Part shown: positions 46,811 through 57,945 of the stretch, in pieces | Layout: each line of letters begins with the position of its first letter | Numbering within the stretch: position 1 is the stretch's first letter | DNA from: Diadophis punctatus similis | Taxonomy: Eukaryota > Chordata > Lepidosauria > Squamata > Dipsadidae | Reading direction: 5' to 3' | DNA length: 64,000 bases | NCBI GenBank assembly: GCA_023053685.1 | Contig: JALIGW010000005.1 | Coordinates: 24,270,001 to 24,334,000 of the forward strand | The notes under the pieces: model-generated | The model's input: the letters and a program-made list of their open reading frames with translations, nothing else | Told to the model about the DNA's origin: nothing | Database searches by the model: none | Translations under genes and position numbers: made by a program

Positions 46811-47239
46811 GCCTAGATATTGATATTTGAACATAGATCTTTTTAAAATTTATATTTTATTATGTTTTACTAATTTAGGTAAAATGTTAATATATATATT
46901 GCTAGTCCGTGTATGATATGCCATATGCTAAATAAATAAATACTTGGAATATGTAGTTTATGTAGTCCATGGTGACTGCCAGGAGATCCTAAACTTTTAC
47001 TATCAGAACTCCCTTTAGTGTAATCTTAATACACACACCTCCTCTAAAATCAAAACACCAAAATGAACTCAAATGAATAAGGAAAACAATGCAGCAGAAT
47101 TTTTGGAAAGGGGAATTTATTGCAAAAGCTTGTTCACACACCTCCTGTGGTACGTCTCACGGTTTGGAAACACTGGGGTGTTTAAATCAGAATTTTGCTC
47201 TTCAGTAGGTCATTTAGAAATGAACAAAAGAATGTGAGA

Positions 47240-48018
47240 AAGAACATTTATGTATGCCTATTGTGGTTAAAGTATGTGATGATAAATAAGGGTGATTTAT
47301 GGAATGTTTTGCACAAATTTGGGGGGGTTTAGATTGGTTGCTGAATGCAATAAAAGCAATATGATGGAAGTAAATCATGCAGAAAAATAAATTCCATGCT
47401 TGGAGAATGGTTCAACATGAAGAGAGAAAAGACAAGGGCGCATGATGTCACTTTAATTGCATTTATGAATAAATGTATAAGCAATGCTTTTGGAAATATT
47501 AGAGGTGAACGTTTGTATTTTTTTATGCAAATAGTGCTATGTAGTTGGCTGAGAATGTTAGTGATTTACAGTTAATGTTATGTAGACGGAATGATGCAGT
47601 TTGGAGTAGGGTTATGAAAATTAATGTATCCAAGGCTGAGACATTTCTTTTTGACAGAGAAAATTGATTGAAATATTGTAAGCATAAAAGATGAAAAATT
47701 AGGCCAAATAAATGAATACGTGTATAGTGAGAATGTTCAATAAAAATGGAAAAATGGATGGAGAAATTTTAAGAGGCACAGATGCTGATGAAAAGACAAT
47801 TGGTAGTATGTGGTTTGTTGCAAGGAGTGAATATTTGTCCCCCAAAACCCAAAAAATGTTTGTATATAAGAACATGCGTATACCTAGTTTGTTTAGTAGA
47901 AATAAGGGATGGGTATTGTAGAAGAAACATAACAATAAATTACATGCAGTAAAAATAATAAAACATGAATACATGGAATTAAAAGTTAATGGGCGTGGAT
48001 GATTATGGATTGAATATT
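47240..48018 (+). mobile_element. LINE C-terminal fragment (part 1)
   Basis: The frame from 47712 reads MFNKNGKMDGEILRGTDADE, then SMWFVARSEYLSPKTQ and VYKNMRIPSLF, with continuation KKHNNKLHAVKI. This matches the 'LGSMFxKDGKIDGDIERRV...YKxxLIPTLLYGSE' region of a non-LTR ORF. Upstream to about 47240 are decayed pieces. A MITE interrupts it at 48019. Confidence 0.6.
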
Positions 48019-48224
48019 CAGAAAGTCCTCATTTAATAACTGTAATTGCAACCAGTAACTCCATTACTGAGCGATGCAGTTGTAAAGTAAAATTTAAAAT
48101 GTCAGTTCATCAATTTTAGAGATTAAGAGAGTCACCTGAAGTTCTTAAGTGTGACCGTGATTTGAGAATTCCTGCTGGCTTCCCCAATGACTTTGCTTGT
48201 CGGAAACTGGCTGTGATGTCACAA

Positions 48225-48325
48225 ACAGTAATCATATGACCGTAGGATGCTGCAAGCATTGTAAATGTGCAGTGTACAGTAATCATATGACCGTAGGATG
48301 CTGCAAGCATTGTAAATGTGCAGTG
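48225..48325 (+). repeat. 51-bp tandem duplication inside the MITE
   Basis: 'acagtaatcatatgaccgta' begins each of two head-to-tail units (48225-48275, 48276-48325) that are identical over the compared length. Other MITE copies carry one unit. Confidence 0.95.
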
Positions 48326-48425
48326 GTTGCCAAGGGCCCAAATCCTGATCCTGTGACTGCAGTGGTCACAACTTTAAGGATCAGCCATAAATCTCCTTCT
48401 TTAGCACTGTTGTAACTTTGAATGG

Positions 48426-48776
48426 GGGACACGGTGGCTCAGTGGCTAAGACACTGAGCTTGTCGATCAGAAAGGTCGCAGTTTGGCGGTTCGAATCACT
48501 AGCGCTGCATAACGGAGTGAGCTCCCGTTACTTGCCCCAGCTTCTGCCAACCTAGCAGTTCAAAAGCATGTAAAAATGCAAGTAGAAAAATAGGGACCAC
48601 CTTGGTGGGAAGGTAACAGCGTTCCCTGCGCCTTCGGTGTTTAGTCATGCCGGCCACACGACCACGCAATCATCATCAGACAGCGCTGGCTCTTCAGCTT
48701 AGAAACGGATATGAGCACTGCCCCCTAGAGTTGGGAATGACTAGCACGTAAGTGCGAGGGGAACCTTTACCTTTTT
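48426..48776 (+). mobile_element. tRNA-derived SINE with exact target-site duplication
   Basis: About 351 bp. Head 'ggacacggtggctcagtggc' (A box), 'ggcggttcgaatcac' (B box), then 'gccggccacacgaccacg' and the end 'gaggggaacctttacctttt'. Flanked by the 12-bp direct repeat aactttgaatgg (48414-48425 and 48777-48788), which is one copy of MITE sequence duplicated on insertion. Confidence 0.93.
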
Positions 48777-48841
48777 AACTTTGAATGGTCACTGAACAAA
48801 CAGTTGGTAAGTGAAGACTATCTGTAAAGTAAGTAGCTTTT

Positions 48842-49014
48842 ATAAGTTCAAATCTCACCAGGCTCAAGGTTGACTCATCCTTCCATCCTTCCGAGGTGGG
48901 TAAAATGAGGACCCAGATTGTTGGTGGCAATATGCTGACTCTGTAAACCGCTTAGAGAGGGCTGTAAAGCACTGTAAGGTGGTATATAAGTCTAAGTGCT
49001 GTTGCTATTGCTAT
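48842..49014 (+). mobile_element. tRNA-derived SINE, (TTGCTA)-tailed family, 5'-truncated
   Basis: Begins mid-element at 'ttcaaatctcaccaggctc', then 'tgaggacccagattgttgg', with tail 'gctgttgctattgctata'. Confidence 0.85.
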
Positions 49015-49016
49015 AA

Positions 49017-49175
49017 GAGAAATACATGAAGCTGGTTGATCACATGGAGACATTGAATGAAGATAAAATTACAAGACTAATATATGAGTGGGTTGAAAGA
49101 AAGCACAATGAGAAAGTCTTGGTTGGAGGAAACTCATGATATGGAAAGGTTGGTAAAGGAATTGGTATAAACTAA
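49017..49175 (+). mobile_element. LINE C-terminal fragment (part 2)
   Basis: Decayed text fits 'WYGHVERM', 'YEWVERKHN' and 'WRKLMI..ERL' of the same C-terminal region as 47240-48018, taken up again after the MITE and SINE insertions. No open frame survives. Confidence 0.45.
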
Positions 49176-49573
49176 ATTTAGTCCTTTTTTCTTATCTTCT
49201 GCTCTTAATTTCTTTCACTTGCCAGTTTTTGCTGGTAAGGAACATGTCACACAGTTACCTTTATAGACTTATTTTTTGTTCTCAAAAAGAGGCTTTTCAT
49301 ATACATCAAAATAGATATAGATTTTTTTTACTGACAACTTAAAGATGGGTTGTTTCTGTAGAAACAATAGGCATGGATATACTTGTCAAAAATGGTTAAA
49401 GGAGACACATTTTTAAAACTGAAAAATACCTCTGCTCAACTCAGTGTCATTATCTTTGTCATTACAATAATAAAAAATCATGTGCAATTTCAGATTCACA
49501 ATAGCCCAGTAACAGCCATCAGTCTTAAAAGGGTTATCTTATAGGTAGAAACACAAGACCTCTGTTCTATCGT

Positions 49574-49672
49574 TTTAAAAGATTCCAAGACTGAATTCCC
49601 CAGCCAGCCTCATTTCTGGAAGTTGAAATCCATACATCTTAAAGTGCCAAGTTTGAGAAACCCTGGTTTAGA
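49574..49672. mobile_element. hAT-like end fragment
   Basis: 'gaagttgaaatccatacatc' then 'ttaaagtgccaagtttgag' and 'aaaccctgg' match the common reptile CAGTGTTTCTCAACC-type terminus in reverse. The other end is missing. Confidence 0.45.
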
Positions 49673-49828
49673 AGAAAGTAAAGTGTAGCAGGCAAACTGG
49701 ACCACAACACTTGAGCCAGCAGAAGCTGGAAATCATTACTTTCAACTAAAGAGCAGGAAAAAATCTGGCCAGGGATTGCATTTTCAATGCTCCAGAGGTT
49801 GAATAAAAGACAACATTCATTCCTGAAC

Positions 49829-51478
49829 TTTTTTATTTATTTATTTATTTTGTGAAGTACGTGTTGGTAATATACATAGATGTAACATTGTTTATATACA
49901 TAAGATTGGTACTGATAAGAGGGAACATTAGGACAGGGACGGTAGGCATGCTGGTGCACTTATGCACGCCCCTTACTGACCTCTTAGGAATCGGGTGAGG
50001 TCAACAGTGGACAGTCTTAGGGTAAAGTTTTGGGGGTTTGGTGACGAAACCACAGAGTCAGGTAGTGAGTTCCAGGCATTTACCACTCTGTTGCTAAAGT
50101 CATATTTTCTATAGTCAAGTTTGGAGCGGTTCACTTTGAGTTTGTATCTGCTATGTGCTCGTGTATTGTTGTGGTTGAAGCTGAAGTAGTCATTGACAGG
50201 AAGGACGTTGTAGCGGATAATTTTATGAGCTATGCTTAGGTCGTGCCGAAGGCGACGTAGTTCTAAGCTTTCTAAGCCTAGGATTTCAAGTCTGGTTGCG
50301 TAAGGTATTCTGTTGCGAGTAGAGGAGTGGAGGACTCTTCTTGTAAAGTATCTCTGGACACTTTCTAATGTATTTATGTCCGATATGCGGTGTGGGTTCC
50401 AGACAGATGAGCTGTATTCGAGGATTGGTCTGGCGAATGTTTTGTATGCTCTGGTTAGTAGTGTGATATTACTGGAGAAGAAGCTACGTAAGATTAGGTT
50501 AACAACTCTTGAAGCCTTTTTGGCGATGTTGTTGCAATGGGCTTTGGCACTTAGGTCATTTGATATGAGTATTCCAAGGTCTTTGACAGAGTGAGGGTCA
50601 TCTGTAAGGTCTTGTCTATTCAGCTTGTATTTAGTGTTCTGATTTTTTTTTGCCAATGTGTAGGACAGAGCATTTGTTGGTTGAGATTTGGAGTTGCCAA
50701 ATGTTTGACCATTCTGACACAAAGTCAAGGTCTTTTTGGAGGATAGCAGTGTTGTTGTTGGTGGTGAAGAGTTTTACATCATCAGCGAAGAGAACGCAGT
50801 CGCTAGTAATGTGATCGCAAAGGTCATTTATATAGAGTATGAAGAGTGTGGGTCCTAGTACGCTGCCTTGGGGTACACCGCTGTTAACAGGAACGGGATT
50901 TGATAGGGCACTCCCTATTTTGACCACTTGTCTGTTTGACAGGAACACAGTTATCCAGTCATGTAGGGGTCCAGAGATGCCGTAGGATTTCAGTTTCAGA
51001 AGTAGTTTATTGTGAACCACTGAGTCGAAGGCTTTGCAGAAGTCTATGTAAACCGCATCTATTGTTTTGCCCTGGTCAAGTTTTGTGGTCCATGTTTTTG
51101 CAGTGTAGTAGTTGTAGATTGCAGGATAGTTTTCCCCTGAAACCGAATTGTTTGTTTGAAAGTAGGTTGTTAGTTTCTAGGTGGAGGGTAATGGATTGGT
51201 TTATGATTGATTCCATGACTCTGCATGTGACGCAGCATAGAGAGATTGGTCGATAGTTTTCTACTAGACTGGGATCTCCCTTTTTGAAGATGGGGATGAC
51301 CATGGCTAATGACCGTAGGTTTGGTAGGGAACTGGTCCTGTAGGATTTTTCAAAGATTATGCGTAATGGTTCAGCAATGGCTGTGGAGATCTTTTTTAGG
51401 AAGTATGCACGAAGTCCATCTGGTCCGATTGACAGAGAAGGTTTTAGGTCGCGTAGTGAAATGATTAGTGGTTCATAT
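49829..51478 (-). mobile_element. CR1/L3-like LINE, RT domain to 3' end
   Basis: The longest LINE here. Reading leftward: GPDGLRAYFLKK (about 51400), MVIPIFKKGDPSLVENYRPI (51303 down), HDWITVFLSNRQ, VNSGVPQGSVLGPTLFILYI, the catalytic LFADDVKLF block (F for the usual Y), then AYKTFARPILEYSSSVWNPH to SLPDSVVSSPNP and a stop at 49973. The 3'UTR and AT-rich (TTTAT)n tail reach about 49829. At least two frameshifts separate the pieces (near 51050 and 50680), so it is inactive. 5'-truncated at about 51478, where GPDG-type text stops. Confidence 0.92.
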
Positions 51479-52600
51479 TAACAATGGCAGTAGAAGTGTC
51501 CTTAGGAATAAATAGGAGTAGAGCCATAAACATTGGGGAGAATATGTCTTCAGCAGACTGAACAGATCCTAATCAGCGAAGTGCTAATATATTTCTTGGT
51601 TAAAAAAGGAAAAAGTAGTTGATATACATTGTGAGCCAGCCAGCCAGTCACAAAATGTATATTTATTCAATGTAGTTCTTAAATAAATGAACACAAACAG
51701 CAGAATTATCAATACTGTGGGAGGGTATGACAGAGGTGATAATTAATCTCACAAAGGAGAAGTTTGATCTTTTCCCGGACATCAGACATTAGAAAAGAAA
51801 CCGCAGTTTAAAGTCTAAGTAAAATATTTATTTCGGTACAAAAACAATAAATCCTCATTTGTTTACATCTCTGATATAAAAGTAGGTCTTCCTTCGATGG
51901 AAGCCAGGAACAGAAGGAAAGAATGGAATGCACACATGCGTACAAGAACATATCAATCACGTGCTCAGGAATAAACCATTATAATGAATAGGAATGCAGC
52001 TCCCTGCATATACATATAACAGGCAATAAAATCACTGCGTGACAGGGTATTTGTGAATTGTTCAGTTAAGACGTAAACAATTAGACCCTTCCCTTTTTAA
52101 AAAAAATCTGAAGTGAATTTTTTTTTGCGTAAAGACCCCCACTATATTACTTGCAAATGTTATGTTTAAATGTCAAACAGCTGTTTGAGAAACTGGCTTT
52201 TGGAGGATACGATCTGAAGTAAAGAGATAATTGGCTAGAAGTTCTTAAACCAACCAGCAAATTCAATTTTCCCATTGATTCTCTCATTCCTTTCTTCTAG
52301 GCATGGGGTTGCAGCCACATGTTATGTATCTGGAACCCAGCAGGGTTCTGGCTAATGTGTATGGCTAACAGAGAATCCATAACAAGGATAGGGAAGTTGA
52401 GAATCTCTCCTCTCCACCCAATACCCCTGTTTTCTCTCCTCAAACTGCTGTTCAAAAGACTCAGAGGCTATCAAAATTTGATGGAAGCAGCATGCCCGAG
52501 AGATATGCGTAAAAGTAGCAAGGTAGTTTTATCCTGTCATCCAGAGCATATGTGAACTAGAATATCTTACATTTTATTAATAGTTGCACACAATCTATAT
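51479..52600. other. Intergenic, no recognised feature
   Basis: I see no exon, RNA gene or repeat family in this stretch. Confidence 0.45.
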
Positions 52601-52666
52601 TCTGTTGATTATTCCAAGAGTTGGAATCTCTATGGAGATTCTCAGTCATCCAGGTCATAGTTGTCC

Positions 52667-52740
52667 CAAAGGTGCTTTTTTCAAGAGGCAACTGGACTTT
52701 CTGGACAAAGTCCAGTTGCCGCTTGAAAAAAGCACCTTTG
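52667..52740. repeat. Near-perfect 34-bp inverted repeat (hairpin)
   Basis: Arms 52667-52700 and 52707-52740 are complementary at 33 of 34 positions around the six-base spacer ctggac. The left arm runs CAAAGGTGCTTTTTTCAAGA and on to ggacttt. It would fold into a long hairpin. The flank 'ctcagtcatccaggtcat' looks like part of a dispersed reptile repeat. Confidence 0.95.
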
Positions 52741-52862
52741 AAAAAAGTATCTTTGGGATTCCAAAAGCTCAAAAAATATTCTTTTGAGAGCAGTTTTAAT
52801 TCTGTGGAGTGGAGTAAGAGATAGTGAGTCAAGCCTAAATCAGCCTGTGAGATCCTGACTCT

Positions 52863-52924
52863 GAGTAAAAATGCACTGTGTAGAATCCTGGGCTGAGTAA
52901 AAATGCATTGTGTGGAGTCCTGGA
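52863..52924 (+). repeat. Imperfect ~32-bp tandem duplication
   Basis: 'gagtaaaaatgcactgtgta' and 'gagtaaaaatgcattgtgtg' start two successive units that continue 'gaatcctgg' and 'gagtcctgg'. Confidence 0.85.
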
Positions 52925-52929
52925 AGAAA

Positions 52930-54957
52930 GAGAGCAATGCTTAGAAACCAAGACTGCTTGTTTCCAATGAAAAATGTAACTAACCTTTACGTAAACAGTA
53001 AAGCATTTGAACAAGGATTAAAACAACATTGTAGACATACTCAGTTTCTTGATTTGAGACTTTTATTAGCTGGATTTGACCTATCATGAATTTAGACAAA
53101 CAATACCGTTCTTGTTTACACATTGGATTAAACCACAAAGGGGTTTATTTGGTTTGGGTTTTGAGCATAGTGTGAGCCCAGCCAATAGACTTAGACTCAG
53201 GGAAAACAAACTATAACTTAATGTAAACTCAGTCACTGAATTTATTTGAAGATGTGGAAGAGAATTCAGAGTTTCTTAATTCAGAGAGTTCACTGTGTAT
53301 GTATGTTAGAAGAATAAATATCAACCATGCATCACAGGACTTTTGATGATTTTGATATTTTATGTGAGCACTTTAATTGTATTTTAACTATGTCATTGTT
53401 GCTGATTTTAGCCAATTAACTCAGTCAGTATGGATTAAAAGCACAATCTAATTAATGCAGTGATGTTTTATTTAGCTTGCCCTTCTTTCTTTTTAGTTTC
53501 AATTGCTCCAATTGTTTTATTCTGATTCACTCTCGTCCCCTCAATTTTACAATATAATCATATTGACCGGGAAGTGTGGAAGTTAAAACACATCTATACT
53601 GATTGAGAAAAGCAACATTAATGGAATGTCTCATTCTTAAAAAGCAACTAGCGTGGTTGAAGAAGTCTATATTTCAAAAAGGGTGAAATATTCCAGATAC
53701 TGTAAAGGTAGCAAATGTTCCAATATGGTTAGAGATTCCTATTTTAGGAAACAACAGAACTAAATGTTGAATATATACAATACAGATGTATGTGAGGATA
53801 AATGATGTGCTTCGTTATGAAAATTATTTTCCACTACACAAGTGTACAAGGAAAGAACAAAGGAAACGAATGGTTTCAAGTTGTACATTTCTAGGAAGAC
53901 ATAGCAAAAGTGGCTGTTTGCCAAGGAGAACACCAGACGTTTCATGTTTACTTCAGTTAATGTAATTCTGTCTCAAGCATTACATGTCTAAATTATGTTA
54001 GAGCATAAGATTACCTGGAAATGTTGAATGCTTTCACTACAAAAGGGCAGAAAATCTACTATATAAACCAGACTATTTTCTATAAAAAAACAACAAAACC
54101 CTGCACCATTATTAAAGCAGTTGGACTTGATCAAGTTCACTTGCAGACAATAGTGCCTCATTGGGGAAATAACATGTATTTTAAGCCACATATAGTGTGT
54201 TTGTTTGTTTGCTTAAATAATCTATGCTTATGTCTCTTATTTGTATTTTGTCCCACCTTATGTGACTTTGTATGCAAACTATAAATTGCAATACATTTAT
54301 TTAGTCATTCATTCCTTTAGAATAGATAGATAATAGGTACTGGGGAGAGATAATTATCTAGGGAAAAACTAAATTGCCCTTCCCAAATCTAATTAAGAGG
54401 ACAAACCTTTTTAGTGAAAATGTATTTGGAGTTAGGCTAAATTAATGATGAAGAAAGCATTGTTTTAACATTGTTACATGCCTTGCGTGTAATACTTGAT
54501 GCTGGTCTCTAATTTTAAAGTTAATGTCTGGTTTTACTATATAAAACAGTGTTCAGTTTTAAGTTTCTAATAGTTTGAAACTTTTTTTAGTTCTTTTGTT
54601 AATACATCACCTCAAATGTTTATTGAGCAGACAGAAAAGCTAAAAATAATCTACATTTTTAAAAGGACGACATGATAATTTAGGCAGTCATTTTTTTCCC
54701 ATAAAGTTCTCATTGTTTGAGGAACACAGAGTTTGCTGCTGCACTATGTGGCATGACTGAGCCATCTCTGCGTGTCTGAAAGACACTTCTTGGGCTTCAG
54801 GGAAAAAACCCCCAATCCTTAGCAACATCAAGGGTGCTAATGTCACAATGTCGTAATTCAAAGATTTTGTCATCAGTGTCATCCATTACTCTCTACGGTG
54901 ATGCCAAAATGATGAAACATGTATTGTGATATCACGACAGAACTCCAACTTTTCATA
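52930..54957. other. Intergenic, no recognised feature
   Basis: AT-rich sequence. I found no supportable exon or repeat. Confidence 0.45.
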
Positions 54958-54965
54958 CTTATATT

Positions 54966-55281
54966 CAGAGGTGGGTTCCTGCTGGTTCGGACCGGTTCTA
55001 TAGAACAGGTAGCGGGAATTTTCCCCCGCTCGCCGAACCAGCAGCGATGGCCAGTTGGACACGCCCCTGAACCGATCCTCCAGCTTGAAATCTGTCCACT
55101 GGAGCCAAATTTACGTGAAAATAATGCTCTGTGCATGTGCAAAGCCTCCTGCGCATGCGCAGACCAGTTTAACCCGGGAGCATTGAGGGGCACAAGCGAG
55201 CGTAGGGAGCGCGCATGTGCAAAATGCGCACTTCCGGTGCGACCCCGAACCGGTAGGGAAGGTAAGTAGAACCCACCCCTG
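54966..55281 (+). mobile_element. hAT-like non-autonomous element, family 1, copy c
   Basis: Termini CAGAGGTGGGTTCCTGC and GTAGAACCCACCCCTG. Perfect 8-bp duplication cttatatt (54958-54965, 55282-55289). Interior 'gcgcatgcgcagacc' and 'ccgaaccggtag'. The reading frames across it are fortuitous. Confidence 0.93.
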
Positions 55282-55327
55282 CTTATATTGTAACGTTGCA
55301 CACTGACACTTAAGGCCAGAGACAGTT

Positions 55328-55498
55328 TGTTGTGGTGGTTAAAGCCACTGGAGTAGATAGCAGGAGACTCAGTTTCAGTCGTCCCTTAGCACAAAGCCAG
55401 CCGGGTGACCCTGGGCCTGGGAAGGAGGCAATGGAAAACCACTTCTGAAAACATTGCCAAGAAACCTGGATAGTTATCAGGAGTCATTAAGGAGCAGA
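55328..55498 (+). mobile_element. Sauria-type SINE (diverged)
   Basis: 'ttgttgtggtggttaaagc', 'cagccgggtgaccctgggc' and 'aggaggcaatggaaaacca' then 'catcgccaagaa'-like text (here cattgccaagaaacc) and 'caggagtcattaaggag'. An internal segment is missing relative to 31591-31800. Confidence 0.7.
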
Positions 55499-55870
55499 GT
55501 TTGAATGCAGCCTTTCATTGTATGTTTGACATTTGTCTTTCCTTGCCCCTTCTAAATGTCCATGTTCATATTATGTGGTCCTCAAATCCTCAGCCACGGC
55601 CTTTGCAACAAACACCATTTCCACTTGCCCCACCCCAATTCCCAATTGCCTGTCTCTGAGCTAAAACTATTTTAAAAATAATTTTTCCAGTAATCTTGTG
55701 GGAAAAATATTTAAAGTAAAAAATAGAGTTTTTAATTGTATGTGCATATTTCAATATTTTAAGATCAGTTTTTTTCCTTTTTCCTTTTGCTGTTAAAATC
55801 AATATTTTTTAAAAGAAAATTAAAGAAGTACAACTAATTGGTTGATAGATACTGTAAAGTGAAATGCTAC

Positions 55871-56200
55871 AATAGAATAGAATAGAATAGAATAGAATAG
55901 AATAGAATAGAATAGAATAGAATAGAATAGAATAGAATTCTTTATTGGCCAAGGGTGATTGGACACACAAGGAATTTGTCTTTGGTGCATATGCTCTCAG
56001 TGTACATAAAAGAAAAGATGCATTTGTCAAGAATCATGAGGTACAACACTTAATGATTGTCATAGGGTACAAATAAGCAATCAGGAAACAATCAATATTA
56101 ATATAAATCGTAAGGATACAAGCCACAAGCCACAAGTCATACAGTCATAAGTGGGAGGAGATGGGTGATAGGAACAATGAGAAGACAATATCTGTGTGAG
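55871..56200 (-). mobile_element. LINE 3' end with (AATAG)13 tail
   Basis: Thirteen aatag units (55871-55935) lead into 'attctttattggccaagg' and a 3'UTR that is the reverse complement of 41870-42135. The tail-plus-3'UTR arrangement matches snake LINEs known to seed AATAG microsatellites. Confidence 0.85.
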
Positions 56201-57236
56201 TCCATGCATGTTTAAGAGAGAAAGAGAAATCAGTGTTTCAGAAAATAACTGAACTGAATCGAACACCCATACTATAAAGCACATACTGTATCACTGCTTA
56301 ACATATAAAACTGCTTAGGTTAGTCTCATATCCCCAAAAACCCTCTGCGACCTCTGTTCAGCTGGGCACATGACATGAAATTCTAGCTCATTTAACAGGA
56401 AGATGCTAGGAATAGTCTCTTGTGGTGATGTAACAACATTGAGCTTTCAACATAGTTAAAATCTCTTTCTCTCTTTCCCACTAAGCTTTAATTAAATTTA
56501 TTTATTTTCATGAAAGTATCTTACATCTGCATTTTGCTGAGAAATTTAAACCCATGAAATCAGAAATGGGAAACTCCAAATGTTATTGGATTCTGTTTTT
56601 CACTCCAGTTAGATTGCCCAGTGATTAGAAGGTAATGGAAAATTGTATGTTAAAGCATACAGAAGCCACAGGTTTTCCACATCTTTCCTTTAATTGACTA
56701 ATGGGATGTTTTCTGATGGTAGTGATGGTGGTGGTAGGGAAGGATTGCTATAATTTGCATTAAGATTCTGCAATTGGAAAAATGAAGTATGTTAGAATCC
56801 ATAATGCTTCTCTTGAGTGAAGTAAGCCAAACAGCTTAGGTGACAGACGGGATAAAAACAGAATCATATAACTGGACTAGGTCATGCAGTTCTTGAAGTA
56901 TAGTAAACAGCAGATTGAATTTCAGCTAAACAAAAACTAAGGAACACATTGTGGGAAATCTAGAGACCATATTTGGTTTGGCTTTTGCTTTGAGGGAGAG
57001 GGAAAACAGTATCACCCACTCACTGTGATGGATCACATTAGAATGATTTGATCCTTTTTCCAAAGGGAAGAAGAGTTGGCAAGATTCTAACGATAACACA
57101 ATCCAGTTTGCGCAAGAAAAAAATAACCATCCAGGCCTCAGTCCTGCATATATATTTAGGTAGTTTATGCAGAGAGATAAAAACAGATAAGATATACCTG
57201 ACATATTTGCATATTACTGAGAATCAGAAGATGTTT
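56201..57236. other. Intergenic, no recognised feature
   Basis: I see no exon or repeat family here. Confidence 0.45.
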
Positions 57237-57244
57237 CTTTAGCT

Positions 57245-57378
57245 CAGGGGTGTCAAACTGGCGGCCCGTGGGTGGGATATGTCATGGGCAGGCCACACCC
57301 ATCACAGGTCCGCGAAGGGAAAAACGTTGCGATACATCATGTGACAGCAACATGACGTGGCGAGTTTGACACCCTTGC
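57245..57378. mobile_element. Short hAT-like element (CAGGGGTGTCAAACT type)
   Basis: Termini CAGGGGTGTCAAACT and AGTTTGACACCCTTG in inverted orientation. Flanks ctttagct (57237-57244) and gtttagct (57379-57386), 7 of 8 with a one-base offset. Only 134 bp; internally deleted. Confidence 0.8.
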
Positions 57379-57471
57379 GTTTAGCTCTTAACAAGTCTTT
57401 ACACACTGCTGTGTTTATATCACATGTAGCCCAATTTTTCCCCACAAGTCACACCCACACATATATGAAAT

Positions 57472-57718
57472 GAGCTGAGGTGGTGCAGCGGTTAGAGAGC
57501 AGTACTGCAGGACTTTAGCTGACTGTGATCATTTGAGTTCAGCTGTTCAAATCTCACCGGCTCAGGGTTGACTCAGCCTTCCATCCTTCCGAGGTAGGTA
57601 AAATGAGGACCCAGATTGTTGGGGGCAATGTAAATATATACATTGCTTAATGGTGTAAACCGCTTAGAGAGTGCTTGCACTATGAGGCGGTATATAAATC
57701 TCACTAATAAATAAATAT
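57472..57718 (+). mobile_element. tRNA-derived SINE, (TTGCTA)-family relative with (AATAA) tail
   Basis: Head 'gagctgaggtggtgcagcgg' and 'ggttagagagcagtactgc', core 'ctcagggttgactcagcc' and 'aatgaggacccagattg'. A 'taaatatatacattgcttaa' stretch is inserted after 'gggggcaatg', and the tail is 'actaataaataaat' instead of (TTGCTA). Confidence 0.85.
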
Positions 57719-57945
57719 ATTAGCATGATGCACACATGTACTTCCCATTATACTTCATCATATCCACAATCCTGTCCAGGATGACCACCATATGAATTTT
57801 GTGGTCAAGCAGAAACATGAATCTTTCCAATCCAAGTCCAGGTTCTTAAATATCAAACAATTGATTTAAATTAAACTAGACATCAGGGTGGTCTCAACAA
57901 GCAGAGTCTAAAGTCTTCTCCATGTGTTGGGTAGTGGGACTAATG

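Larger units (their letters stand above)
48019..48826 (+). mobile_element. TA-flanked ~390-bp MITE, copy 6 (split by a SINE)
   Basis: Family blocks include 'gctggcttccccaatgac' and 'tttgcttgtcgg'; the right end is 'agtgaagactatctgta'. It contains a 51-bp tandem duplication (48225-48325) and a SINE insertion (48426-48776). The left end is degraded. Confidence 0.8.

Noticed and set aside
52557..52937. 126-codon minus frame and overlapping plus frames
   Set aside because: They run through the inverted repeat at 52667-52740 and a tandem duplication; the repeated peptide text reflects the DNA repeats.
54879..55301. 140-codon minus frame
   Set aside because: It lies within and around a hAT-like MITE (54966-55281) with exact target duplications.
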